From Solimonas_A sp035476855 (GTDB taxonomy: Bacteria > Pseudomonadota > Gammaproteobacteria > Nevskiales > Nevskiaceae): a stretch of DNA of 15,635 nt. The stretch is taken from positions 1 to 15,635 of the forward strand of contig DATILC010000292.1 in assembly GCA_035476855.1 (NCBI GenBank), read 5' to 3'. Both the position numbers and the translations under genes were made by a program. Shown one piece after another: positions 6,955 to 14,301 of the stretch (the first letter of the stretch is position 1; every line of letters starts with the position of its first letter). Under the pieces are notes generated by a model, which saw only the letters and a list, made by a program, of their open reading frames with translations, had not been told where the DNA came from and made no database searches.

Positions 6955-8502
6955 TCAGCCCGGCAGGACGCGCGCCTGCCCGTTCTCCACCACGAAACGC
7001 GCCAGCGTGCTCGCACCGCTGGCCGCATCACGCACGTCATCCACCACGCGGAACGCCACGTCCAGACGCTCACGCACCAGCTCGCACATCACGTAGCCGC
7101 GCTTCCGGCTGTCGAAGAATTTCACATGCGGGTTTTCCGGCAGCATCGCCGCGAAGCGCTCGTAGGGCACGCCGTTGGAGCTGATCGAGCTGCCGGTGAA
7201 TTCCGTCGCCACCGGCGGCGCGTCCGCGGCCAATGACAGCTCGGTCGCCCAGAACGAATGGATGTCGCCGCCGATCACCACCGGATTTGGCGTACGGCTG
7301 CCGGCGAGCTGGCGCAGGATGCGTTCGCGTGCCGCGGGGTAGCCGTCCCAGCCGTCGGTCCAGCTGCCGTACTCGGGGCCGGGTGCCTGGTCCAGCGGTG
7401 CCATCAGCATCGACTGCGCGATGAAGTTCCAGCGCGTTTCCGTGATACCGAGCCCGTGCAGGAACCAGTTTTCCTGCGTGGGGCCGAGCATGGTCTGCGC
7501 CGGATCGCGCAGCGCCTCGCATTGCGTCACCACCTGGCCGCCGCGCTTCTCCGCCGTGCCGCAGGCCTGGTCGCTGCGGTACTGGCGCGTATCGAGTACA
7601 TGGAAGCCGACCAGGTCGCCGAAGCTGCTGCGCTGGTACAGCAGCAGGCTGGGGCCGGTGGGGCGCAGGTAACGGCGCAGCGGCATGTGTTCCCAGTAAG
7701 CCTGGTAGGCGGCGGCGCGGCGCAGCAGGAAGCGGTCTTCGGATTCCTCGTCCTGGCCGTGCGTGCCGGCGTAGTCGTTGTCGACCTCATGGTCATCCCA
7801 GCACAGCAGCCAGGGGCAGGCGGCGTGGGCGGCGCGCAGGTCGGCGTCGAGCTTGTAGCAGGCGTGGCGGTTGCGGTAGTCCGCCAGGCTGTGCGGTTCT
7901 CCGGCTTCGTGCTGGCGTACGCCGCCGGCAGAGGATGATTCGTAGATGTAGTCGCCCAGGTGCAGGACCAGGTCGGGATGATCGGCGACCAGGTGGCGGT
8001 ACGCGCTGTAGTAACCCTGCTCGTAGTGCTGGCAGGAGGCGTAGGCGAAGCGCAGTGACGCCAGCGTGGCGCCCGCCGCCGGCGCGGTGCGGCTGCGGCC
8101 GACCGGACTCCGCGCATCGCCCCAGCGGAAGCGATACCAGTACCAGCGATCTGGCGCGAGGCCCTGCACCTCGACGTGTACCGAATGCGCCCAGGCCGGC
8201 TCGGCGACGGCGGTGCCGGCGCTGACAATGCGCTGGAAGCCCTCGTCATGCGCGACTTCCCAGCTCACCTCGACCGCGCTCTGCGGCATGCCGCCGCCCT
8301 GCAGCGGCTGCGGCGCGAGGCGTGTCCAGATGACGAAGCCATCCGGTTCGGGATCGCCGGAGGCGATGCCCAGCGTGAATGGATCGGCGGTGGGCGCGAG
8401 CACCACGGGCCGCGTGGCGCAGGCGCTGTTGCCCAGCGCGAACAGGCCGGCCGAGGCCAGCAGCAGGCGACGGCGTCGGGCGTCGATATCGTCGTGATGC
8501 AT
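6955..8502 (-). CDS. phoD: PhoD-type alkaline phosphatase/phosphodiesterase, Tat-type signal
   Basis: A 515-residue exported metallophosphoesterase that releases phosphate from phosphate mono- and diesters. The N-terminus has a twin-arginine-like run (DARRRRLLLASAGLFALG, 7-24), followed by Cys28, which lies in a poor lipobox, so the mature form may be periplasmic or membrane-tethered. The PhoD N-terminal domain spans ~40-140 (FTLGIASGDPEPDGFVIWTR). The catalytic domain has YASCQHYEQGYYSAY with C157, HLGDYIYE with D184 and Y187, CWDDHEVDNDYAG (234-246), and GGDIHSFW (411-418), matching the Fe/Ca-binding residues of Bacillus PhoD. Length is usual for the family. ATG at 8502 is preceded by GAGGAT. 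It probably shares a transcript with the small secreted protein that ends 36 nt upstream. No Pho box was identified. Confidence 0.93.
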   Translation of the reverse strand: MHHDDIDARRRRLLLASAGLFALGNSACATRPVVLAPTADPFTLGIASGDPEPDGFVIWTRLAPQPLQGGGMPQSAVEVSWEVAHDEGFQRIVSAGTAVAEPAWAHSVHVEVQGLAPDRWYWYRFRWGDARSPVGRSRTAPAAGATLASLRFAYASCQHYEQGYYSAYRHLVADHPDLVLHLGDYIYESSSAGGVRQHEAGEPHSLADYRNRHACYKLDADLRAAHAACPWLLCWDDHEVDNDYAGTHGQDEESEDRFLLRRAAAYQAYWEHMPLRRYLRPTGPSLLLYQRSSFGDLVGFHVLDTRQYRSDQACGTAEKRGGQVVTQCEALRDPAQTMLGPTQENWFLHGLGITETRWNFIAQSMLMAPLDQAPGPEYGSWTDGWDGYPAARERILRQLAGSRTPNPVVIGGDIHSFWATELSLAADAPPVATEFTGSSISSNGVPYERFAAMLPENPHVKFFDSRKRGYVMCELVRERLDVAFRVVDDVRDAASGASTLARFVVENGQARVLPG

Positions 8503-8538
8503 GCGGCGATCCTCGGCGACGCGCGTGACAGGCGCGCG

Positions 8539-8892
8539 TCAGGGCGTGCAGACCTTCTCGGGTATCGAGCAGATCACCATGCCGCTGCAGTACCAGCGCT
8601 CGCGCCGCTCCACCACCAGCGGATCGGTGCGGCCTTCCACGGTGATCTTGCGCGACTCGGCCGCATCGTGAGTGCAATTGACCGCGGAGATCGCCGGATC
8701 GCCGAGGTCCATGCAATAGCGGTTGGCCTCGACCTGCAGCAGCTGGCGCGCGTGTGGCTCCGACTTGAAGCTGATGAAGCCGCCGGTGCGGCCCTGCTTG
8801 GGCACTTCGCGGCAGCCGGGCGGCGCATCGGCGGCCAGCGCCAGGGTCGTGGTGCAGAGCAGCAGGGCAAGGGCCTGGATCGCAACGCGCAT
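8539..8892 (-). CDS. Small secreted six-cysteine protein of unknown function
   Basis: I do not recognise a family. The 117-residue precursor has a clear Sec signal peptide (MRVAIQALALLLCTTTLALA, likely cut before A21). The ~97-residue mature protein has six cysteines (27, 60, 73, 102, 108, 115), enough for three disulfides in the periplasm, and contains FISFKSEPHARQ, DPAISAVNC and RWYCSGMVICSIPEKVC. The ATG at 8892 was chosen because the signal peptide starts there and GGGGA lies 7 nt upstream; the frame extends further upstream without any signal-peptide logic. It lies just upstream of phoD on the same strand and is divergent from the sterol-type operon. Function cannot be assigned; a small periplasmic binding or inhibitor-like protein is possible. 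Confidence 0.72.
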   Translation of the reverse strand: MRVAIQALALLLCTTTLALAADAPPGCREVPKQGRTGGFISFKSEPHARQLLQVEANRYCMDLGDPAISAVNCTHDAAESRKITVEGRTDPLVVERRERWYCSGMVICSIPEKVCTP

Positions 8893-9041
8893 GGCAATTC
8901 CCCGATCGGGTGGTTGGCCCATCATGGCCCCGGGCTTGGTGCTTGTAAACGCAGGATTTTCTCGCGGCCCTGCGGCGGCCCAAGGCGCAAGGTCTACCGC
9001 ATATGAGGGGTGAAGCGCGCCGCCGGCCTTGCCATATTTGA

Positions 9042-9078
9042 AAAACATTGTTGACGAAATGTTTTGAATGTCGACAAT
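9042..9078 (+). promoter_or_regulatory. Promoter with perfect palindromic operator overlapping the -35 box
   Basis: AAAACATT (9042-9049) and AATGTTTT (9058-9065) are perfect 8-bp inverted repeats separated by 8 bp. TTGACG (9051-9056), a good sigma70 -35 box, is exactly in the spacer; GACAAT (9073-9078) is a fair -10 at 16-bp spacing. A second, overlapping dyad, ATTGTTGAC (9047-9055) with GTCGACAAT (9070-9078), has one mismatch. The arrangement is what a dimeric repressor (TetR- or GntR-like) site looks like. It lies ~50 bp upstream of the first Rieske gene and would control the whole seven-gene operon. No regulator gene is adjacent within the window. Confidence 0.55.
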
Positions 9079-9126
9079 CCCATCATCCAGGGCGGCCGTG
9101 GGGCCGCGTCAGCGAGGGCAGGGCAG

Positions 9127-10296
9127 ATGAATACCGACAACCGCAAGGGTGGCGAACTCAACGCGCAGGCAGAGACGCTGAAGCGCAGTTCCGCCGCCAC
9201 CGCGCAGCGCAACCTGCAGACCATCCCGCGCCATGCCGACGGCTCGCCGCGTTACGCGCGCGGCTGGCACATGGTCGGCTGGAGCGACGAGTTCCCGGCC
9301 GGCGAGCCGGTGCCGCGCGACTACTTCGGCATGCGCCTGGCCTTCTTCCGTGGCGAGGACGGCAAGATGCGCTGCCTCGACGCCTTCTGCCCGCACCTGG
9401 GCGCGGACCTGTCGGCCGGCAAGGTCTTCGGCAACAACCTGCAGTGCCCGTTCCACAAGTGGAAGTACAGCGGCGACAACGGCAAGTGCGTCGAGATCCC
9501 GTACTGCGACAAGATCCCGGGCAAGGCGAAGACGCGCTCCTTCGAGACGCTGGAAATCAACGACACCGTGCTGATCTGGTTCGACCCGGAGGGTGGCGCG
9601 CCGGACTACGACATCCTGCCGCTGGAGGACTACAACGCCAAGGGTTGGACCCAGGGCTGGCGCCGTTTCAAGATCACCATCAAGACGCACCCGCGCGAGG
9701 TGATCGAGAACACCGTCGACAAGGGCCATTTGCTGCCGATCCACGGCTACGACGTCGACACCTGGCTGCCGGTCTGGGACGGCCACATGACCGGCGAGCT
9801 GATGTGGGGCAAGCACACGCGCCTCGCGGCGGACGCGCAGGACGACAAGCTCTACGTGCGCTCGCTGACCTTCGGGCCGGCCTACCAGTACACCTGGCAG
9901 GCGCAGGATTCGAAGATGTTCGACTCGGCGATCCTCACCGCCTGGTGCCCGATCGACGAGAGCACGATCGAGTACTGGTTCGGCGTGATCGTGAAGGCCA
10001 ATGCCGCGGACTTCCCGCCGGAGCACCTGGAAGCGGCTGCGCAGGGTTACTGCGAGGCCTCGTACCAGGCCTTCATGGAAGACGTGTTCATCTGGGAGCG
10101 CAAGCTGTTCCGGCCGGAGCCGACGCTCTGCGCCAATGACGGCCCGATCGCCAAGCTGCGTCGCTGGTACACGCAGTTCTATACCGACCGCGCGCAGGTC
10201 GACAACAGCATGTTCCGCAACAGCAACCGCAAGTGGACCGTGCACGACCTGCGCGACAACACCGCAGGAGTGCTGGCCGCGCAGGGCACTGATTGA
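9127..10296 (+). CDS. Rieske non-heme iron oxygenase A (KshA/SdmA-like)
   Basis: Oxygenase component of a Rieske-type mono- or dioxygenase, 389 residues. The Rieske [2Fe-2S] domain has C88-P-H90 and C107-P-F-H110 in the usual CxH...CxxH pattern. The catalytic domain carries the mononuclear iron motif D198-K-G-H201-L-L-P-I-H206, with a carboxylate ligand likely near AFMEDVFIWE (315-324). The single-component alpha-subunit layout and the D-x2-H-x4-H spacing resemble 3-ketosteroid 9-alpha-hydroxylase oxygenase (KshA), Rieske cholesterol desaturases and the bacterial sterol C-4 demethylase component SdmA. The substrate is inferred to be a sterol-like ring only from the operon. ATG at 9127 was chosen because an upstream extension would start inside the promoter. 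Its TGA overlaps the next ATG by one base. The needed reductase/ferredoxin is not in the window. Confidence 0.9.
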   Translation: MNTDNRKGGELNAQAETLKRSSAATAQRNLQTIPRHADGSPRYARGWHMVGWSDEFPAGEPVPRDYFGMRLAFFRGEDGKMRCLDAFCPHLGADLSAGKVFGNNLQCPFHKWKYSGDNGKCVEIPYCDKIPGKAKTRSFETLEINDTVLIWFDPEGGAPDYDILPLEDYNAKGWTQGWRRFKITIKTHPREVIENTVDKGHLLPIHGYDVDTWLPVWDGHMTGELMWGKHTRLAADAQDDKLYVRSLTFGPAYQYTWQAQDSKMFDSAILTAWCPIDESTIEYWFGVIVKANAADFPPEHLEAAAQGYCEASYQAFMEDVFIWERKLFRPEPTLCANDGPIAKLRRWYTQFYTDRAQVDNSMFRNSNRKWTVHDLRDNTAGVLAAQGTD

Positions 10297-11255
10297 TGAG
10301 CACGCCGTTGCTGCAGTTGCAGGAGCGGACCGGGCCCTCGACGCCCGATCCGCGCCCGGCGATTCCCAACGGCTGGCTTGGCATCGGCTACTCGCGCGAG
10401 GTCGGCGTGGGGCAGCTGCTGTCGCGCCATATCCTCGGCCGCGACCTGGTGCTGTTCCGCGGCAACAGCGGGCAGCTCAGCGTTGCCGATGCCTATTGCC
10501 CGCATCTCGGCGCGCACCTCGGTGGTGGTGAAGTGGTGGGCGACTGCCTGCAGTGCCCGTTCCACCACTGGAAGTTCGCTGCCGATGGCGCCTGTGCCGA
10601 GGTGCCGTACTGGAAGGTGGTGCCGAAGACGCGCCTGAATACCTGGCCGGTGCGCGAGATCAACGGCTTCGTCTTCGTCTGGCATCACGCCGGCGGCGCG
10701 GCGCCGGGCTGGGAGATTCCGCCGCATCCCGCGGTCGATGACAGCGCCTATGCCTTCATCACCACGCGCGAGCACCTGTTCCGCGGCCATCCGCAGGACA
10801 TCTCGGAGAACGGCGCCGACTTCGCTCACTTCATCGCGATCCACGGCTGGGACGGCGTCAAGCTGAAGTTCACGCCCGAGGGCCATACCTATCGCGTCGG
10901 CTACGACACAGAAGGTGTGGATACCGGCTACGGCGAGGCTGGCGCGGTGGAGGTGGATTCGCTGGCGGTGGGCCCCGGCTATACCTACACGCACTACACC
11001 GGCGAACGCGACTGGCTGATGATCAGCTGCTTCACGCCGGTCGATCCGGGCATGGTCTACCTGCACCAGATCTACTACGCGCGGCGTGACCTGTCGCCGC
11101 AGCTGATGCGCACGCTGATCGATGCGGTCGACGCCGAGTGGTGCAAAGACATCCGCATCTGGGAGGGCAAGGCCTACTGGGATGCGCCGGCGGTGGTCGG
11201 CGGCGACGGGCCCATCGGCCAGTTCCGACGCTGGTACCAGCAGTTCTATGTCTGA
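10296..11255 (+). CDS. Rieske non-heme iron oxygenase B, paralogue of the preceding gene
   Basis: A second Rieske oxygenase alpha-subunit, 319 residues, shorter than its neighbour by ~70 (shorter N-terminus and C-terminal tail). It has C68-P-H70 and C87-P-F-H90 for the cluster, and N172-G-A-D175-F-A-H178-F-I-A-I-H183 for the catalytic iron. Shared segments such as GPIGQFRRWYQQFY (compare GPIAKLRRWYTQFY in gene A) show that the two are paralogues. The motif around DFAHF is closer to the KshA/sterol type than gene A's DKGHL. ATG at 10296 overlaps the previous stop codon (TGATG); the gene's own end overlaps the next start by 8 nt. The pair could work on successive positions of one substrate or form a hetero-oligomer. 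It uses electrons from an unseen reductase. Confidence 0.92.
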   Translation: MSTPLLQLQERTGPSTPDPRPAIPNGWLGIGYSREVGVGQLLSRHILGRDLVLFRGNSGQLSVADAYCPHLGAHLGGGEVVGDCLQCPFHHWKFAADGACAEVPYWKVVPKTRLNTWPVREINGFVFVWHHAGGAAPGWEIPPHPAVDDSAYAFITTREHLFRGHPQDISENGADFAHFIAIHGWDGVKLKFTPEGHTYRVGYDTEGVDTGYGEAGAVEVDSLAVGPGYTYTHYTGERDWLMISCFTPVDPGMVYLHQIYYARRDLSPQLMRTLIDAVDAEWCKDIRIWEGKAYWDAPAVVGGDGPIGQFRRWYQQFYV

Positions 11256-12330
11256 GCAGCCGCTGCGCGTGATCCACTGCGGGACCGGCGTCGCCGGCAT
11301 GCAGGCGCTGCGCGCGATCCTCGCGCGCGAAGACCTGCAGCTGGCGGGGCTGCTGGTGCACGGCGACAAATACGACGGGCAGGATGCTGCAGAGGTCGCA
11401 GGATCGGGCACCGTTATCGGCGTGCTGGCGACGCGCGATTTCGACGCGATCCTGCGGACGACCGCCGATGTGGTCTGCTGGATGCTGCTGCTGCCGGACC
11501 TCGACCGCATCTGCGCGCTGCTGGCCTCGGGAAAGAGCGTCGTGACCACCGCGGGCCTGATGTTCCCCGGCTGGCATTCGTCGGAAACGCAGGCGCGCAT
11601 CGATCGCGCCTGTGAGGAAGGTGGGAGCAGTTTCCACGTCACCGGCATCAACCCCGGCTGGGTCGACGAGGTGCTGCCGCTGACGATGTCGGCGCTGACC
11701 CGCGAGATCCGCCGCATCCACATCCTCGAATACGCCGACTGCTCGAAGTACCCGGCGCCGCACATCCTCAGCATCATGGGCTTCGGTCGCAGCGAGGAAG
11801 ACATCCGCGAGGGTCGCTTGCCGGACCTGGCGGTGATGCGCGAGTTCTTCACGCAGTCGCTGGCGGCGCTGGCGCATGGCCTCGGCGTGACGCTCGATGC
11901 GATCAGCGACACGCGCGAGTACGCCTTCGCACCGCAGGCCTATGACATCGCTGCCGGTCACATCCCGGCCGGCAGCATTGCCGGCCAGCGCTGGCGCTGG
12001 ACAGGCTCGGTCAACGGCGTCGAGCGCATCGTGCAGGAAACCTACTGGATCACCGCCTTCGATCTCGGCGAGGGCTGGCCGGCGAGCGGCGCGATCGCCA
12101 ACGACACGCAGTGGCGCGTGACGCTGGAGGGTGCACCCTCGTTGCGCTGTACCTTCGAGCCGCGCCATAGCTTCCTTGGCCGTGCGCTGGAAACGGTGCC
12201 CGACTACAACCCCTCGGGCCTGGCCACCGCGATGGTGGCGGTCAACCGTCTCGCCGCCGTGCACGCCGCAGCGCCGGGCCTGGTGACCAGCGCCGCGCTG
12301 TCGCTGCCGCGCGGGAGGCCACTGCCATGA
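11248..12330 (+). CDS. Dihydrodipicolinate-reductase-fold NAD(P)-dependent oxidoreductase A
   Basis: A 360-residue Rossmann-type oxidoreductase of the family often annotated as dihydrodipicolinate reductase or NAD(P)H-dependent amine dehydrogenase. It starts RVIHCGTGVAGMQALRAI (7-24), the dinucleotide-binding loop, then has VVTTAGLMFPGWHS (98-111) and the family block VTGINPGWVDEVLPLTM (131-147). It is much longer than true DapB (~270) and lacks the DapB substrate loop, so a lysine-biosynthesis role is unlikely; the real substrate is unknown. In this operon it may oxidise or reduce a hydroxyl or keto group formed by the Rieske enzymes. ATG at 11248 overlaps the Rieske B stop by 8 nt and gives a proper N-terminus. 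It is a clear paralogue of the gene at 12833-13909. Confidence 0.85.
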   Translation: MSEQPLRVIHCGTGVAGMQALRAILAREDLQLAGLLVHGDKYDGQDAAEVAGSGTVIGVLATRDFDAILRTTADVVCWMLLLPDLDRICALLASGKSVVTTAGLMFPGWHSSETQARIDRACEEGGSSFHVTGINPGWVDEVLPLTMSALTREIRRIHILEYADCSKYPAPHILSIMGFGRSEEDIREGRLPDLAVMREFFTQSLAALAHGLGVTLDAISDTREYAFAPQAYDIAAGHIPAGSIAGQRWRWTGSVNGVERIVQETYWITAFDLGEGWPASGAIANDTQWRVTLEGAPSLRCTFEPRHSFLGRALETVPDYNPSGLATAMVAVNRLAAVHAAAPGLVTSAALSLPRGRPLP

Positions 12331-12836
12331 TGCGCAACTCGCCGTATCCGAAGTGGGATGTGTTCTTCCTGGTCGTGTTCGCGCTGTTCGTGCTCGTCGC
12401 CTTCGTGCACGAGCCGCTGTTCTACCTCTACTGCGGCTGGGACGGCCTGAAGCACGACAGCTGCACCAACGACACGGTCGCGGCGATCTGGAAGGGCTAC
12501 GCGCAATACGACCCGGTCTACTTCGACATGCCGCGCTGGATGGCGCTGATGATCGGCTTCGACACGGTGCTGCTGAGCCCGTTCTATGTCTGGTCGGTAT
12601 GGGCGTTGTGGCAGGGCAGGGTCGACGAGCCCCTGTACCGCAGCGTCGCCTTCGCGGTCTGCGGCGCGCTGATCTACGCGATGGTGCTGTACCTCAGTTG
12701 GGAAGTGCTGGAGGCCGACACCTGGGGCACGGCGCTGGTCCCGGTGATCCTCTACAACATTCCCTGGGGCCTGGTGCCGCTGATGTACTGCGTGCGCCTG
12801 TACAAGGGGGCGAAGCTGGCCGGGGCAGGGGCATGA
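12327..12836 (+). CDS. EXPERA-domain (emopamil-binding-protein / sterol isomerase-like) membrane protein
   Basis: A 169-residue protein with four predicted membrane helices (about 12-29, 72-94, 104-124, 136-156), the size and topology of the EXPERA superfamily. Family-like features are the first-loop segment IWKGYAQYDPVYFDMPRW (54-71), SPFYVWSVWALWQGR (84-98), E126 in SWEVLEAD, and N144-I-P-W147 in helix 4, resembling the N-x-x-W of human EBP. EBP moves the sterol double bond from delta8 to delta7; TM6SF2 and TMEM97 share the fold and bind sterols. So a sterol-type isomerase or binder in the inner membrane is inferred, not proven. GGGAGG at 12313-12318 is a good ribosome-binding site for ATG 12327, which overlaps the upstream stop codon. 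It lies between two oxidoreductases of the same family. Confidence 0.72.
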   Translation: MMRNSPYPKWDVFFLVVFALFVLVAFVHEPLFYLYCGWDGLKHDSCTNDTVAAIWKGYAQYDPVYFDMPRWMALMIGFDTVLLSPFYVWSVWALWQGRVDEPLYRSVAFAVCGALIYAMVLYLSWEVLEADTWGTALVPVILYNIPWGLVPLMYCVRLYKGAKLAGAGA

Positions 12837-13909
12837 AGAAGCTGCGCGTGATCCAGTACGCCACCGGCGGTGCCGGAGTCCAGGCGATCCGCGGCATCGC
12901 CGCGCATCCGCAGCTGGAACTGGTCGGCCTGCTGGTGCACGACAAGGCCAAGGTCGGGCGCGACGCCGGCGAGCTGGCGGGCATCGCGCCGCTGGGCGTG
13001 AAGGCCACCGATGACGTCGAGGCGATCCTGAAGATGGACGCCGACTGCGTCAGTTACATGGCGCTGTGGAACGACATCGACCTCACCTGCCGCCTGCTGG
13101 AATCCGGCAAGAACGTCGTCACCACCGCCGGCCTGCTGTATCCGAAGTTCTTCGGCCAGGAGCTGGTCGACCGTCTGGAAGCCGCCTGCCGCAAGGGCGG
13201 TGTCTCGGTGCACGGCACCGGCATCAATCCTGGCTTCTCCGGCGAGGTGCTGCCGCTGACGATGTCGGTGCTGAACCGCCGCATCGAGCGCATCTTCGTG
13301 CAGGAATTCGCCGACTACCGCACCTACGATTCACCCGAGGTGAATCACGGCCTGCTCGGCTTCGGCCGGCCGGTCGACGAGGTGCTGGCGAACAAGCATC
13401 CGAACTTCGACCTGGCGATGCAGTTCTTCCACCAGTCGATCGCGATGGTTGCGGACGGGCTGGGCGTGCAGCTGGAGCGCATCGATCAGGACGTCGACTA
13501 CGCGATCACGCCGGGCGGCGCGCGCATCGCCTCGGGCCCGATCCCGGCGGGCACGATCGGCGGCATGAAGGTGCGTTTCTCCGGCATCGTCGCCGGGCGT
13601 GCGATGCTCGTGATCGAGCTGACCTGGGTCGCCACCTACGATCTCGGTCCCGGCTGGCCGGGGCCGGAGGACGCCAGCAACGACACGCAGTGGAGCGTGA
13701 CGATCGAGGGCGAGCCCTCGCTGCGCTGCAGCTTCGAGCAGGCCTACAGTTTCGAAGGGCCGGACTCGCGGCAGTCGCATACCGAACCGGCGATGATCTG
13801 CACCGCGCAGCACGCCGTGAATGCCATTCCCTATGTTTGCGCGGCGGCACCCGGCATCCGTACTTTTCTCGACCTGCCGCTGATGGCAGGCCGACCCATC
13901 TGGAACTGA
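12833..13909 (+). CDS. Dihydrodipicolinate-reductase-fold NAD(P)-dependent oxidoreductase B
   Basis: A 358-residue paralogue of the protein encoded at 11248-12330, with RVIQYATGGAGVQAIRGI (5-22) as the dinucleotide loop, VVTTAGLLYPKFFGQE (95-110), and HGTGINPGFSGEVLPLTMSV (127-146). The tail LRCSFEQAYSFEG parallels LRCTFEPRHSFLG of paralogue A. The loop contains ATGGAG instead of GTGVAG, so the cofactor pocket may differ. As with A, it is probably an NAD(P)-dependent dehydrogenase or reductase of unknown substrate. ATGA at 12833-12836 is a 4-nt overlap with the EXPERA gene, showing translational coupling. Two copies beside two Rieske genes suggest two successive oxygenation/oxidation steps. 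Confidence 0.85.
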   Translation: MKKLRVIQYATGGAGVQAIRGIAAHPQLELVGLLVHDKAKVGRDAGELAGIAPLGVKATDDVEAILKMDADCVSYMALWNDIDLTCRLLESGKNVVTTAGLLYPKFFGQELVDRLEAACRKGGVSVHGTGINPGFSGEVLPLTMSVLNRRIERIFVQEFADYRTYDSPEVNHGLLGFGRPVDEVLANKHPNFDLAMQFFHQSIAMVADGLGVQLERIDQDVDYAITPGGARIASGPIPAGTIGGMKVRFSGIVAGRAMLVIELTWVATYDLGPGWPGPEDASNDTQWSVTIEGEPSLRCSFEQAYSFEGPDSRQSHTEPAMICTAQHAVNAIPYVCAAAPGIRTFLDLPLMAGRPIWN

Positions 13910-13920
13910 GGAGAAAGCCC

Positions 13921-14298
13921 ATGAGTCGTTACGACCGCAAGAAGGGCGTCGAGCTGTTCAACGAGGTGTACTGCGGCAAGGTGCCGCTGCCGGCCGGGGA
14001 GGGCGAGAGCCCGTTCCTCGACTACATGCTGGAGACCTTGTTCGGCACGCTCTGGGCCGACGCGACCTTGTCGATCCGCGATCGCCGCCTGCTGCTGATC
14101 GGCGCGATCGCCGCACAGGGCGATCCGACGACGTTGACCATCCAGCTGCGCTCGGCGCTGCTGCGCGACGAACTGACGCCGGCGCAGCTCGATGCGCTGT
14201 CGGTGTTCCTGACCCAGTACGTCGGTTATCCCAAGGGCTCGCAGCTGTTCATGGTCTGCAATGCCGTGAAAGCCGAAGTCGCCAACCAGAAGGGCTGA
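13921..14298 (+). CDS. Carboxymuconolactone-decarboxylase-like protein
   Basis: A 125-residue all-helical protein of the CMD/AhpD-like superfamily. Evidence: DRKKGVELFNEVYCGK, LETLFGTLWADATLSIRDRR, LLLIGAIAAQGDPTTLTIQL, and ELTPAQLDALSVFLTQYVGYP, which follow the CMD helix pattern. It has only C18 and C113 and no CxxC, so it is not an AhpD-type peroxidase. True gamma-carboxymuconolactone decarboxylase acts in protocatechuate degradation, but no other gene of that pathway is here; a decarboxylase, lactone or isomerase role on the operon's own substrate is a guess. AGGAGA at 13909-13914 is a strong ribosome-binding site for ATG 13921. It sits 11 nt after the preceding gene and 3 nt before the cycloisomerase-like gene. 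Confidence 0.82.
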   Translation: MSRYDRKKGVELFNEVYCGKVPLPAGEGESPFLDYMLETLFGTLWADATLSIRDRRLLLIGAIAAQGDPTTLTIQLRSALLRDELTPAQLDALSVFLTQYVGYPKGSQLFMVCNAVKAEVANQKG

Positions 14299-14301
14299 AA
14301 C

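Noticed and set aside
9064..9126. Earlier TTG start for Rieske A
   Set aside because: It would begin inside the -35/-10 region and add 21 residues without family resemblance; ATG 9127 is preferred.
10179..11912. Long minus-strand open frame antisense to the Rieske and oxidoreductase genes
   Set aside because: It runs opposite several convincing plus-strand genes, has low-complexity Arg/Ala/His-rich translation without a recognisable domain, and is explained by high-GC third positions.
11248..13909. dapB lysine-biosynthesis genes
   Set aside because: Both proteins are ~90 residues longer than DapB, lack its substrate loop, and are in an oxygenase operon; only the fold and annotation name are shared.
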